Part shown: piece after piece, positions 8,454 through 16,812 of the stretch
Numbering within the stretch: the first letter of the stretch is position 1
Layout: each line of letters starts with the position of its first letter
From: Roseinatronobacter bogoriensis DSM 18756
GTDB taxonomy: Bacteria; Pseudomonadota; Alphaproteobacteria; Rhodobacterales; Rhodobacteraceae
Length of the DNA: 64,000 nt
NCBI RefSeq assembly: GCF_004366635.1
Contig: NZ_SORN01000001.1
Coordinates: forward strand, 758,435 to 822,434
Reading direction: 5' to 3'
The notes under the pieces: model-generated
What the model was told of the DNA's origin: nothing
The model's input: only the letters and a program-made list of their open reading frames with translations
Database searches by the model: none
Program-made: the position numbers and the translations under genes

Positions 8454-9745
8454 ATCTGCTCTTTGCAAATGACCGTGCGGGTGAATACCCGCAAAGCTAC
8501 TATGCCGCGACGGCCACCCCGCTTGCGCGCTGTCTCGCGCTTGATGGGGCGGTGCGCGCGGATATTTGCATCATCGGCGCGGGGTATACGGGCCTGTCTG
8601 CCGCGCTTCATCTGGCGGAACGTGGCTATAGCGTTGCGGTGCTGGAAGCGCATCGTGTCGGGTTTGGCGCGTCGGGGCGCAATGGCGGGCAGGTAGGTCC
8701 GGGTCAACGCATCGAACAAGACAGTATCGAGCGGATGGTCGGGTGCAGCGAGGCGCGCAAACTATGGGATATCGGGCTGGAAGCGCGCGATCTGGTGCGC
8801 GACCTGATTGACCGGCACCAGATGGATTGTCCGTTCAAACCCGGCGTCATTCATGCCGATTGGAACGCGCGCGATGTGCCCCATGCCCATGCCTATGCAG
8901 AAAAGCTGGCGCGGGACTATGACTATACCGACATCACACCGCTGGATCGTGACGCGATGCAGGCCATCGTCAATGCGCCTGTCTATCAGGGCGGTGTGCT
9001 TGACAATGGCGCGGGGCATTTGCACCCGTTGCGTTTCGCGCTTGGTCTGGCGCGCGCTGCACAGGCCGCCGGGGTGCAGATATTCGAGGACTCTCTGGTC
9101 CTCGACATTCAGCATGGCGCGAAGGTGCAGGTCAAAACCCGCACCGGACATGTTGAAGCGGACCATGTGATCGTTGCCGCCAACGGCTATCTGGGGGGGC
9201 TTGTGCCAGAAGTGGCGGCCAAGGTCATGCCGATCAACAATTTCATCATTGCGACCGAACCGCTCGCGCCCGGAACAGTGCTGCACCGCGATGTGGCTGT
9301 GGCCGACAGCAAGTTTGTGATCAACTATTTCCGCCTGTCAGAAGATGGCCGTTTGTTGTTTGGCGGCGGCGAAAGCTATGGCTACCGCTTCCCCGATATC
9401 ATCAAGACTGTCCGCAAACCGATGCTGGAAGTGTTCCCGCACCTGAAGGACACACGGATCGACTATAGCTGGGGCGGGACGCTTGCAATCACCATGACCC
9501 GCTTGCCCTGCTTTCTACGCTTGGCGCCCAATGTCGTCTCTGTCTCGGGCTATTCGGGGCATGGTGTGGCGCTGGCCACGATGGCGGGCAAGATTTCAGC
9601 CGCTGCAATTGCGGGCCAGTCAGAACAGTTTGACACAATGGCGCGCGTCCATCTGCCCGGGTTTCCGGGCGGGCGCGCCCTGCGCAGCCCGCTGCTGGCG
9701 CTGGCGATGACATGGTTTTCGCTGCGCGATCGCCTGGGCCTGTAG
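8450..9745 (+). CDS. FAD-dependent oxidoreductase, PuuB/DAO family (gamma-glutamylputrescine oxidase-like)
   Basis: Flavin amine oxidase of the D-amino-acid oxidase family, 431 aa. Seen: FAD-binding ADICIIGAGYTGLSAALHLAERG (about residues 35-57), LEAHRVGFGASGRNGGQVGPGQ with the SGRNGG motif typical of PuuB, and the C-terminal FAD motif VSVSGYSGHGVALATMAGK. Family knowledge: PuuB oxidises gamma-glutamylputrescine to the aminoaldehyde with H2O2 release. It is the last gene of the operon and overlaps the preceding ligase by 4 bp. No aldehyde dehydrogenase follows directly. The GabD-like enzyme at 19058 could serve, but it is in another unit. Confidence 0.87.
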   Translation: MNLLFANDRAGEYPQSYYAATATPLARCLALDGAVRADICIIGAGYTGLSAALHLAERGYSVAVLEAHRVGFGASGRNGGQVGPGQRIEQDSIERMVGCSEARKLWDIGLEARDLVRDLIDRHQMDCPFKPGVIHADWNARDVPHAHAYAEKLARDYDYTDITPLDRDAMQAIVNAPVYQGGVLDNGAGHLHPLRFALGLARAAQAAGVQIFEDSLVLDIQHGAKVQVKTRTGHVEADHVIVAANGYLGGLVPEVAAKVMPINNFIIATEPLAPGTVLHRDVAVADSKFVINYFRLSEDGRLLFGGGESYGYRFPDIIKTVRKPMLEVFPHLKDTRIDYSWGGTLAITMTRLPCFLRLAPNVVSVSGYSGHGVALATMAGKISAAAIAGQSEQFDTMARVHLPGFPGGRALRSPLLALAMTWFSLRDRLGL

Positions 9746-9773
9746 GCCGCGCCCCTCTGGTCAGGGGTGCGGC
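9746..9773 (+). terminator. Terminator-like hairpin after the amine-utilisation operon
   Basis: Arms GCCGCGCCCCT (9746-9756) and AGGGGTGCGGC (9763-9773) pair over 11 bp with one G-U, loop CTGGTC. It starts at the base after the oxidase stop codon. The convergent phaR gene ends at 9802. Confidence 0.65.
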
Positions 9774-9801
9774 GTGATCCAGCGCAGCGCCTTGCCGCCC
9801 C

Positions 9802-10347
9802 TTACTTGTTCAGCGTTGACAGTTTCTGCTGCAATTCGGCCAGTTGTTTCTTGATCTCGTCCAGCTCTTCACTCTCGGACCCCGGCTCTGACCCAGTGTT
9901 GGGCATTCCGGGCCAGCCAGCCATCATGGATTTCATGAAAGCCTGTTGCTGGCGTTGCATTTCCTCAAAGCCGGGCATGGCAGACATCGGATTGGCGCGG
10001 GTCATGTTTTCCACGATCTTTGACTGCCCGTCGCGCAGCATCTCGAATGACATGGCCAGAAACTGGGGCACGACGCTTTGCGCTTGCGTGGTATAGCTGC
10101 GCACCAGATCATTCAGCACTTCAATCGGCAGCACGCTTTCGCCACGGCTTTCATGTTCGGCAATGATCTGAAGCAGATATTGCCGCGTCAGGTCATCACC
10201 GGACTTCAGATCAACAATCTGCACTTCGCGCCCGTCGCGGATAAATCCTGCAATATCTTCCAGCGTCACGTAATCGCTGGTCTCGGTATTGTAGAGGCGG
10301 CGGCTGGCATAGCGCTTGATCAAAAGCGGCTTTGCAGTGTCTGACAT
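9802..10347 (-). CDS. phaR: Polyhydroxyalkanoate synthesis repressor PhaR
   Basis: DNA-binding repressor of phasin and PHA synthesis genes that is released when it binds polyhydroxyalkanoate, 181 aa. Seen: the conserved PhaR N-terminal DNA-binding domain PLLIKRYASRRLYNTETSDYVTLEDIAGFIRDG (residues 7-39), the PHA accumulation regulator region DLTRQYLLQIIAEHE with LNDLVRSYTTQAQSVVPQFL, and a C-terminal coiled-coil tail (ESEELDEIKKQLAELQQKLS). I chose ATG 10347 (MSDTAKPL), which has GAGGGG about 7 bases upstream; an in-frame ATG 18 bases earlier is weaker. TGC-rich palindromes of the type bound by Paracoccus PhaR lie upstream of phaP (11004-11042). Confidence 0.94.
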   Translation of the reverse strand: MSDTAKPLLIKRYASRRLYNTETSDYVTLEDIAGFIRDGREVQIVDLKSGDDLTRQYLLQIIAEHESRGESVLPIEVLNDLVRSYTTQAQSVVPQFLAMSFEMLRDGQSKIVENMTRANPMSAMPGFEEMQRQQQAFMKSMMAGWPGMPNTGSEPGSESEELDEIKKQLAELQQKLSTLNK

Positions 10348-10370
10348 GGATTCCCCCTCGCCCATGAATA

Positions 10371-10384
10371 TTGCATTGCGGCAA
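10371..10384. promoter_or_regulatory. TGC-rich inverted repeat upstream of phaR (possible autoregulatory site)
   Basis: TTGC-ATTGCG-GCAA lies 24 bases before the phaR start. The arms are only 4 bp, but the TGC-rich character resembles PhaR targets. This is a weak candidate for autoregulation. Confidence 0.3.
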
Positions 10385-10409
10385 GACTAGGCGAGGATTG
10401 AACAAAAGG

Positions 10410-10438
10410 AAAGGGCGAGCGTCACGCGCTCGCCCTTT
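10410..10438 (-). terminator. Rho-independent terminator of phaP
   Basis: The 12-bp arms AAAGGGCGAGCG (10410-10421) and CGCTCGCCCTTT (10427-10438) enclose a 5-base loop. Read on the minus strand, the stem is followed by a T-rich tract (TTTCCTTTTG), the right polarity for ending phaP mRNA before phaR. Confidence 0.85.
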
Positions 10439-10486
10439 GTTCCGGCACCAATCGGGAGGAAATCGTGCCAGGTTTGTCTAGGCCAA

Positions 10487-10933
10487 TTACTTGGCCGAAG
10501 CAGTCTTTGCAGCTTTGGTCGCTGTGTCAGTTGCTTTCTTGACAGCAGCAGAAGCTTCTTCCTGCATGTCCTTGCCAGCAGCCATCATCAGTTCAACTGT
10601 GTCCATCTGCACTTTTTTCGCGATTTCTGCGAAAGCGGCAACATGCTCGGCGGCCATTTCAGCGGAAGCCGATGTGAAATCGGTCATTGCTTTGGTGTAG
10701 TCAGCCGGATCGTCCTTGACGGTCGACATCTCGCCAACTTTGGCCAGCGTTGCTTTTGTCCATTTGGTCGAAACTTCGGTGGACTTCTCAGCAGCTTCGA
10801 GAGCAACCTTGCTCATCTTTTCTGCGATTGCGGCCTGCGACTTGAACATGTCCTGCATTGCAGTTGTGTCCATCGGGAACGCGCCCATCATGTCTTTCAT
10901 CATCTTTGTGTAATCGGTGTTTGCAGCAGCCAT
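10487..10933 (-). CDS. phaP: Phasin (PHA granule-associated protein PhaP)
   Basis: Small granule-coating protein, 148 aa, that controls PHB granule number and surface. Seen: the phasin family pattern with an N-terminal Met/Asp-rich helix (DYTKMMKDMMGAFPMDTTAMQDMFKSQ), then amphipathic helices (EKMSKVALEAAEKSTEVSTKWTKATL) and an Ala/Lys-rich C-terminus (AAVKKATDTATKAAKTASAK), which resembles PHA-binding tails. Ribosome binding is strong: AAGGAGAGCTGAC directly before ATG 10933, as expected for a very abundant protein. Two CTGC-N3-GCAG operators sit 71-109 bases upstream and its own terminator follows, so it is likely a single-gene unit repressed by PhaR. Confidence 0.92.
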   Translation of the reverse strand: MAAANTDYTKMMKDMMGAFPMDTTAMQDMFKSQAAIAEKMSKVALEAAEKSTEVSTKWTKATLAKVGEMSTVKDDPADYTKAMTDFTSASAEMAAEHVAAFAEIAKKVQMDTVELMMAAGKDMQEEASAAVKKATDTATKAAKTASAK

Positions 10934-11003
10934 GTCAGCTCTCCTTGAGTATGATCATTGCAGATCGCTCTCATGCTCTCTGCCTGTGACCACAATATGC
11001 ATG

Positions 11004-11042
11004 CTGCAATGCAGCATTTCAAGGTTTTTTTCTGCGCCGCAG
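11004..11042. promoter_or_regulatory. Paired PhaR-type operators upstream of phaP
   Basis: CTGC-AAT-GCAG at 11004-11014 (inside the 17-bp near-perfect palindrome starting at 11001) and CTGC-GCC-GCAG at 11032-11042. The centres are 28 bp apart. The CTGC-N3-GCAG form matches the TGC-rich targets I know for Paracoccus PhaR. They lie between phaC (ending 11069) and the phaP start, so repression of phaP by PhaR is the natural reading. Confidence 0.7.
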
Positions 11043-11068
11043 CATTTATTTCCAAAGCGCCGCCAAGT

Positions 11069-12871
11069 CTATGACATTGCGTTGTTTTTAGAACTGACCA
11101 CATAGGTGCCCGGCGCGTCACACAGGGCTTTGTGCAAAGAATCGCCGGGAATGCGCGCCGGAATCTGCGCGCCTGAGCGTCTGCGCAGCCATTCTTCCCA
11201 ATGCGGCCACCAACTGCCCTCGTTGAAACTGGCCTCTTGCAACCATGCCTCTGGGTCACCCGCCGGGGTGGCCCCGGTGTAATGGCCATATTTCTTTTTG
11301 CTGGGCGGATTGATGATCCCGGCAATATGCCCCGATTCTGATAGAACAAATGTCTTGTCACGGCTGCCCATTTTCGAGACGCCCCGGAAACTGGACCGCC
11401 AGGCCGCGATATGGTCTGTCTCGCAGGCTATGGCAAAAATGGGATGGGCCACGTCTGACAGGCTGACATCCTCGCCACAAATGCGGAAGCTGGCGCTGGC
11501 AAAGCGGTCTTGCTGGCAAAGGCCGCGCAAGTATTCGACACACATCCGCCCCGGAAGGTTGGTGCCGTCGCCATTCCAGTACAACAGGTCAAAGGCGGGT
11601 GGGGCCTCTCCCATCATGTAGCTGCGGATCGCCGGCCCGTATATCAGGTCATTCGAGCGCAGGAACGAAAAGGTCCGCGACATGAAGAAACTGTCGAGAT
11701 ACCCTTTCTCGGTGCATTCCGCCTCGATCCCATCGACGAAATCATCTTCCAGAAACACACCGACTTCGCCCTGATCCGAGAAATCGGTCAATGTCGTGAA
11801 CAATGTGGCAGACCGAACAGACTTGTCCTTGCGTTTCTTCATCAAGGCAAGCACCAGCGACAATGTCGTTCCGGCAATACAATAGCCGATGACATTGACC
11901 TGTTTCTCGTCCGTGATCTCGCGCGCGACGCGGATCGCTTCCAGATAGCCTTCCTCGACATAGGTATCGAGGCCCACATCCGAATAGCTGACATCCGGGT
12001 TGACCCATGACACAACGAAAAGCGTATAGCCTTGGTCCACGATCCATTTGATCAGGCTGTTCTGGGGCTTCAGGTCCATGACATAGAACTTGTTGATCCA
12101 GGGCGGGAATATCACCAGCGGCGTGCGATGGACCTTTTCGGTGCTCGGCGCATATTGGATCAACTCGAACATGCGGTTGCGAAACACGACCTTGCCCGGC
12201 GTTGTTGCAATATTCTCGCCGACTGAAAACGCATCCTTGTCTGCCAGTGTCACCAACAGATCGCCCTTGTTCGCCTCTATGTCGCGCACAAGGTTTTCAA
12301 GGCCCCGAACAAGGCTTTCACCTTCGGTTTCCACGGCTTTCATCAGGGCATCCGGGTTGGTGGCCAAAAAATTGGTCGGGGCCATCATGTCGGTGATCTG
12401 TTGCGTGAAATAGCTCAGCCGGCGCTTCTCGCGGTCCGGGATCGTGTCGAGCGATTGCACCGTCTGGTGCATCGCCTCTGTTGCGATCATGTATTGTTGC
12501 TTGATGTAATTGAAATAAGGGTGCGATTTCCATAACGGGTTGGCAAAACGCCTATCCGCTGGCGTGTTGTCTTCGGGGGCCTGTAATTTGCCCTTGCGCA
12601 AGACTTCCTGCGCCTCGACATGATGCTTCAGCGACTTTCGCCAATATTCCAACTGCTGCTCCAACGCCTTGGAGGGTTGTTTGAACATCTCTGTCCAATA
12701 TGCAGTTGCAGCATGAAGGAACAGGTCCGAATCGGGGGCTTGCAGGCTTTGTCGGGGGGGCGCGCGATGGGCCAGCGCTTCGGTCAGGCGTTGGGTAAGT
12801 TCTTCGATCCGCGCAAGATTCTCTCTCATCCGCGCTGCTTTTTGATCATCTTCATATTCAGAAGTTGTCAT
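11069..12871 (-). CDS. phaC: Class I poly(3-hydroxyalkanoate) polymerase PhaC
   Basis: Granule-bound synthase that polymerises 3-hydroxybutyryl-CoA, 600 aa, the normal class I length. Seen: lipase-box-like GYCIAGT with the nucleophile Cys331, the general base context FVLSESGHIAGIINPP (His) and the Asp in AIACETDHIAAW, so the Cys-Asp-His triad is intact. The N-terminal PhaC domain includes FANPLWKSHPYFNYIKQQYM. The start is ATG 12871 with a G-rich stretch about 10 bases upstream. It is divergent from phaZ; the 138 bp between them contains a TGC-rich palindrome. The gene order phaC, phaP, phaR on one strand is the usual Rhodobacteraceae arrangement. Confidence 0.96.
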   Translation of the reverse strand: MTTSEYEDDQKAARMRENLARIEELTQRLTEALAHRAPPRQSLQAPDSDLFLHAATAYWTEMFKQPSKALEQQLEYWRKSLKHHVEAQEVLRKGKLQAPEDNTPADRRFANPLWKSHPYFNYIKQQYMIATEAMHQTVQSLDTIPDREKRRLSYFTQQITDMMAPTNFLATNPDALMKAVETEGESLVRGLENLVRDIEANKGDLLVTLADKDAFSVGENIATTPGKVVFRNRMFELIQYAPSTEKVHRTPLVIFPPWINKFYVMDLKPQNSLIKWIVDQGYTLFVVSWVNPDVSYSDVGLDTYVEEGYLEAIRVAREITDEKQVNVIGYCIAGTTLSLVLALMKKRKDKSVRSATLFTTLTDFSDQGEVGVFLEDDFVDGIEAECTEKGYLDSFFMSRTFSFLRSNDLIYGPAIRSYMMGEAPPAFDLLYWNGDGTNLPGRMCVEYLRGLCQQDRFASASFRICGEDVSLSDVAHPIFAIACETDHIAAWRSSFRGVSKMGSRDKTFVLSESGHIAGIINPPSKKKYGHYTGATPAGDPEAWLQEASFNEGSWWPHWEEWLRRRSGAQIPARIPGDSLHKALCDAPGTYVVSSKNNAMS

Positions 12872-12891
12872 AGAATGAAATCCCCCCTATT

Positions 12892-12910
12892 CTTTGCAGG
12901 TGCAGCAAAG
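12892..12910. promoter_or_regulatory. Palindrome in the phaC/phaZ divergent region, candidate PhaR or other operator
   Basis: CTTTGC (12892-12897) and GCAAAG (12905-12910) flank AGGTGCA. It contains repeated TGC triplets and lies 20 bases before the phaC start, so it could control both divergent genes. It does not fit CTGC-N3-GCAG exactly. Confidence 0.4.
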
Positions 12911-13009
12911 CCCTCCACCATTGATCTTAGCTTTGCATAGGTACGAATGAAAGCGACGATTCTTTGATCTATTTGAAGAATATGTTGTCAGTATAGAATG
13001 GGGACAGAC

Positions 13010-14290
13010 ATGAAGGGCATGGCGACCTACGACTTGATGGAGTCGATTCGAAACACGAATGAGTGGATGGGCGCCTCTGCCCGCGCCTTCGCGTCTTATC
13101 CGATATGGGGTCTTGCCCCCAACCCGATGTTCAAGGTCATGTCCGCATGGGGGCGTGTGACTGAACGCAGCTTTGCGCGGATGGTGATCAAACCTGATTG
13201 GGCTATTACCAGCATTGTAGGCGAGGATGGGCGCGACCATATCGTCGAGGAAGTGGTCGATATTGCGCGCCCCTTCGGTGACCTGCTGCGTTTCAAGGTG
13301 CATGGACGGCCTGAAAAGAAGCGTCGCGTGCTGCTCTGTGCGCCGATGTCGGGGCATTATTCCACGCTTCTGCGTTCGACCGTCGCCAGCCTGTTGCCTG
13401 ATTGCGAGGTCTGGGTCACGGACTGGCATAATGCACGCGACATTCCTGTGTCCGAAGGCAAGTTCGATATTGAGGATTATTCCATCTATCTGATGGATTT
13501 CATGCGTCATATGGGCCCTGATACGCATGTGATTGCTGTATGCCAGCCGGTGCCGCTGGCGCTGGCCGCAACGGCTTATCTTGCAGAACAGGACCCTGAT
13601 GCACAGCCGCGCACATTGACGCTGATTGGCGGCCCGATAGACCCCGATGCCGCACCGACCGAAGTTACGGATTTCGGCCGCCGTGTCACAATGGGGCAAC
13701 TGGAACATCTGGCAATCCAGCGCGTGGGCTTCAAGAATAAGGGTGTCGGGCGACTGGTTTATCCGGGGCTTTTGCAACTGGGCGGGTTCATCTCGATGAA
13801 TATGGACCGCCACGCGCAGGCTTTTGCCGACAAGATAACCGCAGAGGCGCGCGGCGAAGGTGGCGAGCGTGACAAGCATAACCGTTTTTACGACGAATAC
13901 CTGTCCGTGATGGATATGACCGCTGAATTCTACCTTTCGACGGTCGAGCGTATCTTCAAGGGCCGCGAAATTGCGCGCAACGCCTTTGTTGTTGACGGGC
14001 ACAAGGTGGATTTCTCGAAAATCACCAATGTCGCCGTCAAGATCGTCGAAGGCGAGAAGGATGACATCAGCGCGCCCGGGCAATGCCTTGCAGCGCTTGA
14101 TCTTCTTACAAGCCTGCAACCAGAGCAGAAAGCCAGCCACCTGGAACCCGGTGCCGGGCATTACGGTATCTTTGCCGGTAAATCATGGCGCAACAATATC
14201 CGCCCGCTGGTCATGGAATTCATGGATGCCCATTCGGGGGGCGATGACGGCCAGAAAGCGCGCCTGACACTGGCCGCCTCGAACGGGTAA
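13010..14290 (+). CDS. phaZ: Intracellular poly(3-hydroxybutyrate) depolymerase PhaZ
   Basis: Mobilises stored PHB, 426 aa, the usual length for the intracellular PhaZ1-type. Seen: the PhaZ N-terminal region MATYDLMESIRNTNEWMGASARAFA, LCAPMSGHYSTLLRSTVASLLPDCEVWVTDWHNAR, and VIAVCQPVP, in which Cys178 occupies the lipase-box nucleophile position as in Ralstonia PhaZ1. The C-terminal His context is LEPGAGHYGIFAG. Of the possible starts, ATG 13010 (MKGMATYD) has GGGG about 6-7 bases upstream; ATG 12998 has no visible site and 13019 is also possible. It is divergent from phaC and followed by a strong terminator. Confidence 0.93.
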   Translation: MKGMATYDLMESIRNTNEWMGASARAFASYPIWGLAPNPMFKVMSAWGRVTERSFARMVIKPDWAITSIVGEDGRDHIVEEVVDIARPFGDLLRFKVHGRPEKKRRVLLCAPMSGHYSTLLRSTVASLLPDCEVWVTDWHNARDIPVSEGKFDIEDYSIYLMDFMRHMGPDTHVIAVCQPVPLALAATAYLAEQDPDAQPRTLTLIGGPIDPDAAPTEVTDFGRRVTMGQLEHLAIQRVGFKNKGVGRLVYPGLLQLGGFISMNMDRHAQAFADKITAEARGEGGERDKHNRFYDEYLSVMDMTAEFYLSTVERIFKGREIARNAFVVDGHKVDFSKITNVAVKIVEGEKDDISAPGQCLAALDLLTSLQPEQKASHLEPGAGHYGIFAGKSWRNNIRPLVMEFMDAHSGGDDGQKARLTLAASNG

Positions 14291-14305
14291 GCACCCCAAG
14301 ACAAG

Positions 14306-14338
14306 CAAAAGGCCCCGGACAGGTTCCGGGGCCTTTTG
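14306..14338 (+). terminator. Rho-independent terminator of phaZ
   Basis: A perfect 14-bp stem, arms 14306-14319 and 14325-14338 (CAAAAGGCCCCGGA and its complement), loop CAGGT. The descending arm ends in CCTTTTG followed by TTTTG. It starts 16 bases after the phaZ stop. Confidence 0.9.
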
Positions 14339-14499
14339 TTTTGCCAAACCGTAGGATGAAGGTGTTGCGTCTTGCATCTGCGCGCCTGGCATCCTGCAAG
14401 ATGGTACCGCTGGCGCAAATTTCGTCAGCAGGCATTTCATTTCGGGGCCATGCGCATTAGATGATGCCATCCAAATCATAAGAGAAACCGAGTTTTCGC

Positions 14500-15861
14500 A
14501 TGCATGACACCGATCTGACCAAAGCCCTCGCGCCCGTTGCCAATGCCCTGCTCAAGGCGGCCCGCGCGGCAGGCGCGGATGCTGCCGATGCCGTCGCCAT
14601 AGACGGGCGGTCTATCTCGATTGATGTGCGCAAGGGCACGTTGGAACAGGCCGAACGCTCCGAAGGGGTGGATATCGGGCTGCGCGTCTTTATCGGGCAG
14701 CGGCAGGCATGCATCTCGTCATCTGACACGCGTCCCGAAACTCTCGAAGCAATGGCCGCGCGTGCGGTCGCAATGGCCCGCGAAGCCCCCGAAGACCCCT
14801 ATGCCGGGCTGGCTGATACGGCGCAGCTTGCCATGCTGCGATCTGCCGAAGGGTTGGAACTGTTCGACCCCGCGCCAGAGCCTGACCCTGCCACATTGCA
14901 GGAAGATGCCCGCCGCGCCGAAGCGGCTGCGCAATCGGTCAAGGGGGTGACGCAGGTGCAATCCGCCTCGGCGGCCTATGGCTCACAAGCGATCTGGCTG
15001 GCGGCCACGAACGGGTTTCAGGGCGGCTATGGGCGCAGCTCGCGCCATATTTCCTGTGTTGCGATAAGTGGCGAAGGCACCGGGATGGAGCGCGACTGGT
15101 GCGGCGAAGGGCGCATTTTTCAGGCCGACCTGCCAGACCCGGAATCGGTCGGGCTGCTGGCAGCCGAACGCGCCGTTGCACGCCACGGTGCGCGCAGACC
15201 CAAGACCGGCGCTTATCCGGTGCTGTATGATGAGCGTATCGCCTCCAGTCTGATCGGGCATTTGCTGAGTGCGATAAATGGCAGCGCAATCGCGCGCGGT
15301 TCCAGCTGGTTGCGCGATGCGATGGGCACGCAGGTCTTGCCCAAGGGGATTACCCTGCGCGAAGACCCGGTGCGCGTGCGCCGTTCCGGCTCTCGCCCGT
15401 TCGATGCAGAGGGGCTGCAAAGCCGCGTCAAGGATCTGGTTGCTGATGGGGTTTTGCAGTCCTGGGTTCTGGATCTTGCGACCGCGCGCAAGCTGGGGCT
15501 GGAAAGCACCGCCAATGCCGTGCGCGGCACCTCTGCGCCGCCATCGCCCTCAACCTCGAACCTGATATTGACGCAGGGCGACAAATCGCGCGAGGATCTG
15601 ATCGCGGAAATGGGCACGGGCCTGCTGGTCACCTCGCTTATCGGATCGACGATCAATTCCACAACAGGGGATTATTCGCGCGGTGCCAGCGGGTTCTGGG
15701 TCGAGAATGGGCAGATTGCCTATCCCGTCAATGAATGCACGATCGCGGGCAATCTGCGCGACATGCTGACCCGCATCATCCCTGCCAATGATGCGCGCGA
15801 CCATCTGTCCAGCGTCGTCCCGTCACTTCTGGTCGAAGGGATGACCCTTGCGGGAGAGTGA
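14500..15861 (+). CDS. pmbA: TldD/PmbA (TldE) family metalloprotease subunit
   Basis: Member of the TldD/TldE (peptidase U62) family, 453 aa. Family knowledge: TldD and TldE form a heterodimer that degrades unfolded peptides and matures some modified peptides, with TldD carrying the metal site. Seen: the family N-terminus ending in ISIDVRKGTLEQAERSEGVDIGLRVFIGQRQACISSSD, the middle block GAYPVLYDERIASSLIGHLLSAINGSAIARGSSWL, and the C-terminal STTGDYSRGASGFWVENGQIAYPVNECTIAGNL. It lacks the HExxxH metal motif of TldD, which places it in the PmbA/TldE half. No tldD is nearby. It overlaps the next gene by 14 bp. Confidence 0.9.
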   Translation: MHDTDLTKALAPVANALLKAARAAGADAADAVAIDGRSISIDVRKGTLEQAERSEGVDIGLRVFIGQRQACISSSDTRPETLEAMAARAVAMAREAPEDPYAGLADTAQLAMLRSAEGLELFDPAPEPDPATLQEDARRAEAAAQSVKGVTQVQSASAAYGSQAIWLAATNGFQGGYGRSSRHISCVAISGEGTGMERDWCGEGRIFQADLPDPESVGLLAAERAVARHGARRPKTGAYPVLYDERIASSLIGHLLSAINGSAIARGSSWLRDAMGTQVLPKGITLREDPVRVRRSGSRPFDAEGLQSRVKDLVADGVLQSWVLDLATARKLGLESTANAVRGTSAPPSPSTSNLILTQGDKSREDLIAEMGTGLLVTSLIGSTINSTTGDYSRGASGFWVENGQIAYPVNECTIAGNLRDMLTRIIPANDARDHLSSVVPSLLVEGMTLAGE

Positions 15862-16630
15862 CGATCTGGCCCTGCTCATCTCTGCCGCCCATGCCGCCGG
15901 AGCGATTGCGCGCCGCCACTTTGGCGAAGGGCCGAAATCTTGGGAAAAGAGCGCAGGCCAAGGCCCGGTTTCCGAGGCGGATCTGGAAATAGACGAAATG
16001 CTGCGCGCCCGTCTGATGGCCGCGCGCCCCGACTATGGCTGGCTATCCGAAGAGAGTGCCGACAACCCCGCCCGTCTGAACTGCGCGCGCGTCTTCATTG
16101 TGGACCCGATTGACGGAACGCGCGCCTTTCTGGACGGGCAGAGCGGGTTTGCCCATGCGCTGGCGGTGGTTGAGCATGGCAGCCCTGTTGCGGCGGTCGT
16201 CCATCTGCCAATGATGGGGCTGACCTATACCGCCGCGCGCGGGCAAGGGGCGTTTCTTGGTGACCAGCGCCTAGAGGTTACGCCATGTGCCTCGCCATCT
16301 GGTGCGCGGGTGCTGGCCACGCGCGCGCAGATGACGGGCGCAAACTGGCCCGGGGGGCTGCCCGCGATTGACCGGCATTTTCGCCCCTCGCTTGCATGGC
16401 GGCTGGCGCTGGTGGCCGAAGGCAAGTTTGACGGCATGGTCAATCTGCGCCCGACATGGCACTGGGACATTGCCGCTGGCGCCCTGCTGATCGAAGAGGC
16501 AGGCGGCCTGATTACAAATGCTGCGGGCAAAGATGTGCTGTTCAACACGCCCGAACCTTTCGCAGATGGGGTGATCGCAGCCGGTTCTGGCTTGCATTCT
16601 GCGCTTATGCGCCACAGGCGGGGCCGTTGA
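15848..16630 (+). CDS. Inositol monophosphatase family protein, CysQ-like 3'(2'),5'-bisphosphate nucleotidase
   Basis: Mg-dependent phosphatase of the IMPase/CysQ family, 260 aa. Seen: first metal motif WLSEESADN, second VFIVDPIDGTRAFLDGQSGFAHALAVV (the DPIDGT box) and third WHWDIAAGALLIEEAGG (WDxxAG), so all metal ligands are present. Family members hydrolyse PAP to AMP in sulfur assimilation or dephosphorylate inositol phosphates; the sequence does not decide between these. The start appears to be TTG 15848 with GAAGGG 7-12 bases upstream, inside the 3' end of pmbA; there is no in-frame ATG before residue 50. It probably shares a transcript with pmbA. Confidence 0.85.
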   Translation: MRESDDLALLISAAHAAGAIARRHFGEGPKSWEKSAGQGPVSEADLEIDEMLRARLMAARPDYGWLSEESADNPARLNCARVFIVDPIDGTRAFLDGQSGFAHALAVVEHGSPVAAVVHLPMMGLTYTAARGQGAFLGDQRLEVTPCASPSGARVLATRAQMTGANWPGGLPAIDRHFRPSLAWRLALVAEGKFDGMVNLRPTWHWDIAAGALLIEEAGGLITNAAGKDVLFNTPEPFADGVIAAGSGLHSALMRHRRGR

Positions 16631-16812
16631 GCAGACAGATGCGGCAGAAAATACTCTCCTCTCCGGACCGGAATTGCCGTATCACAAGGTAAAATCGGTG
16701 CAAAGCCACAGAAGGGTTCACAATGCCATTCCATCGGGCATATGTTTTGATGCCGCGTCAGGCCGGGCGCGCGAAATGTGCAACCTTTCGACATTCAGAC
16801 TGATCGTTCATT

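Noticed and set aside
12887..14161. 424-aa minus-strand reading frame opposite phaZ
   Set aside because: Antisense shadow. phaZ has the catalytic motifs, a start and a terminator.
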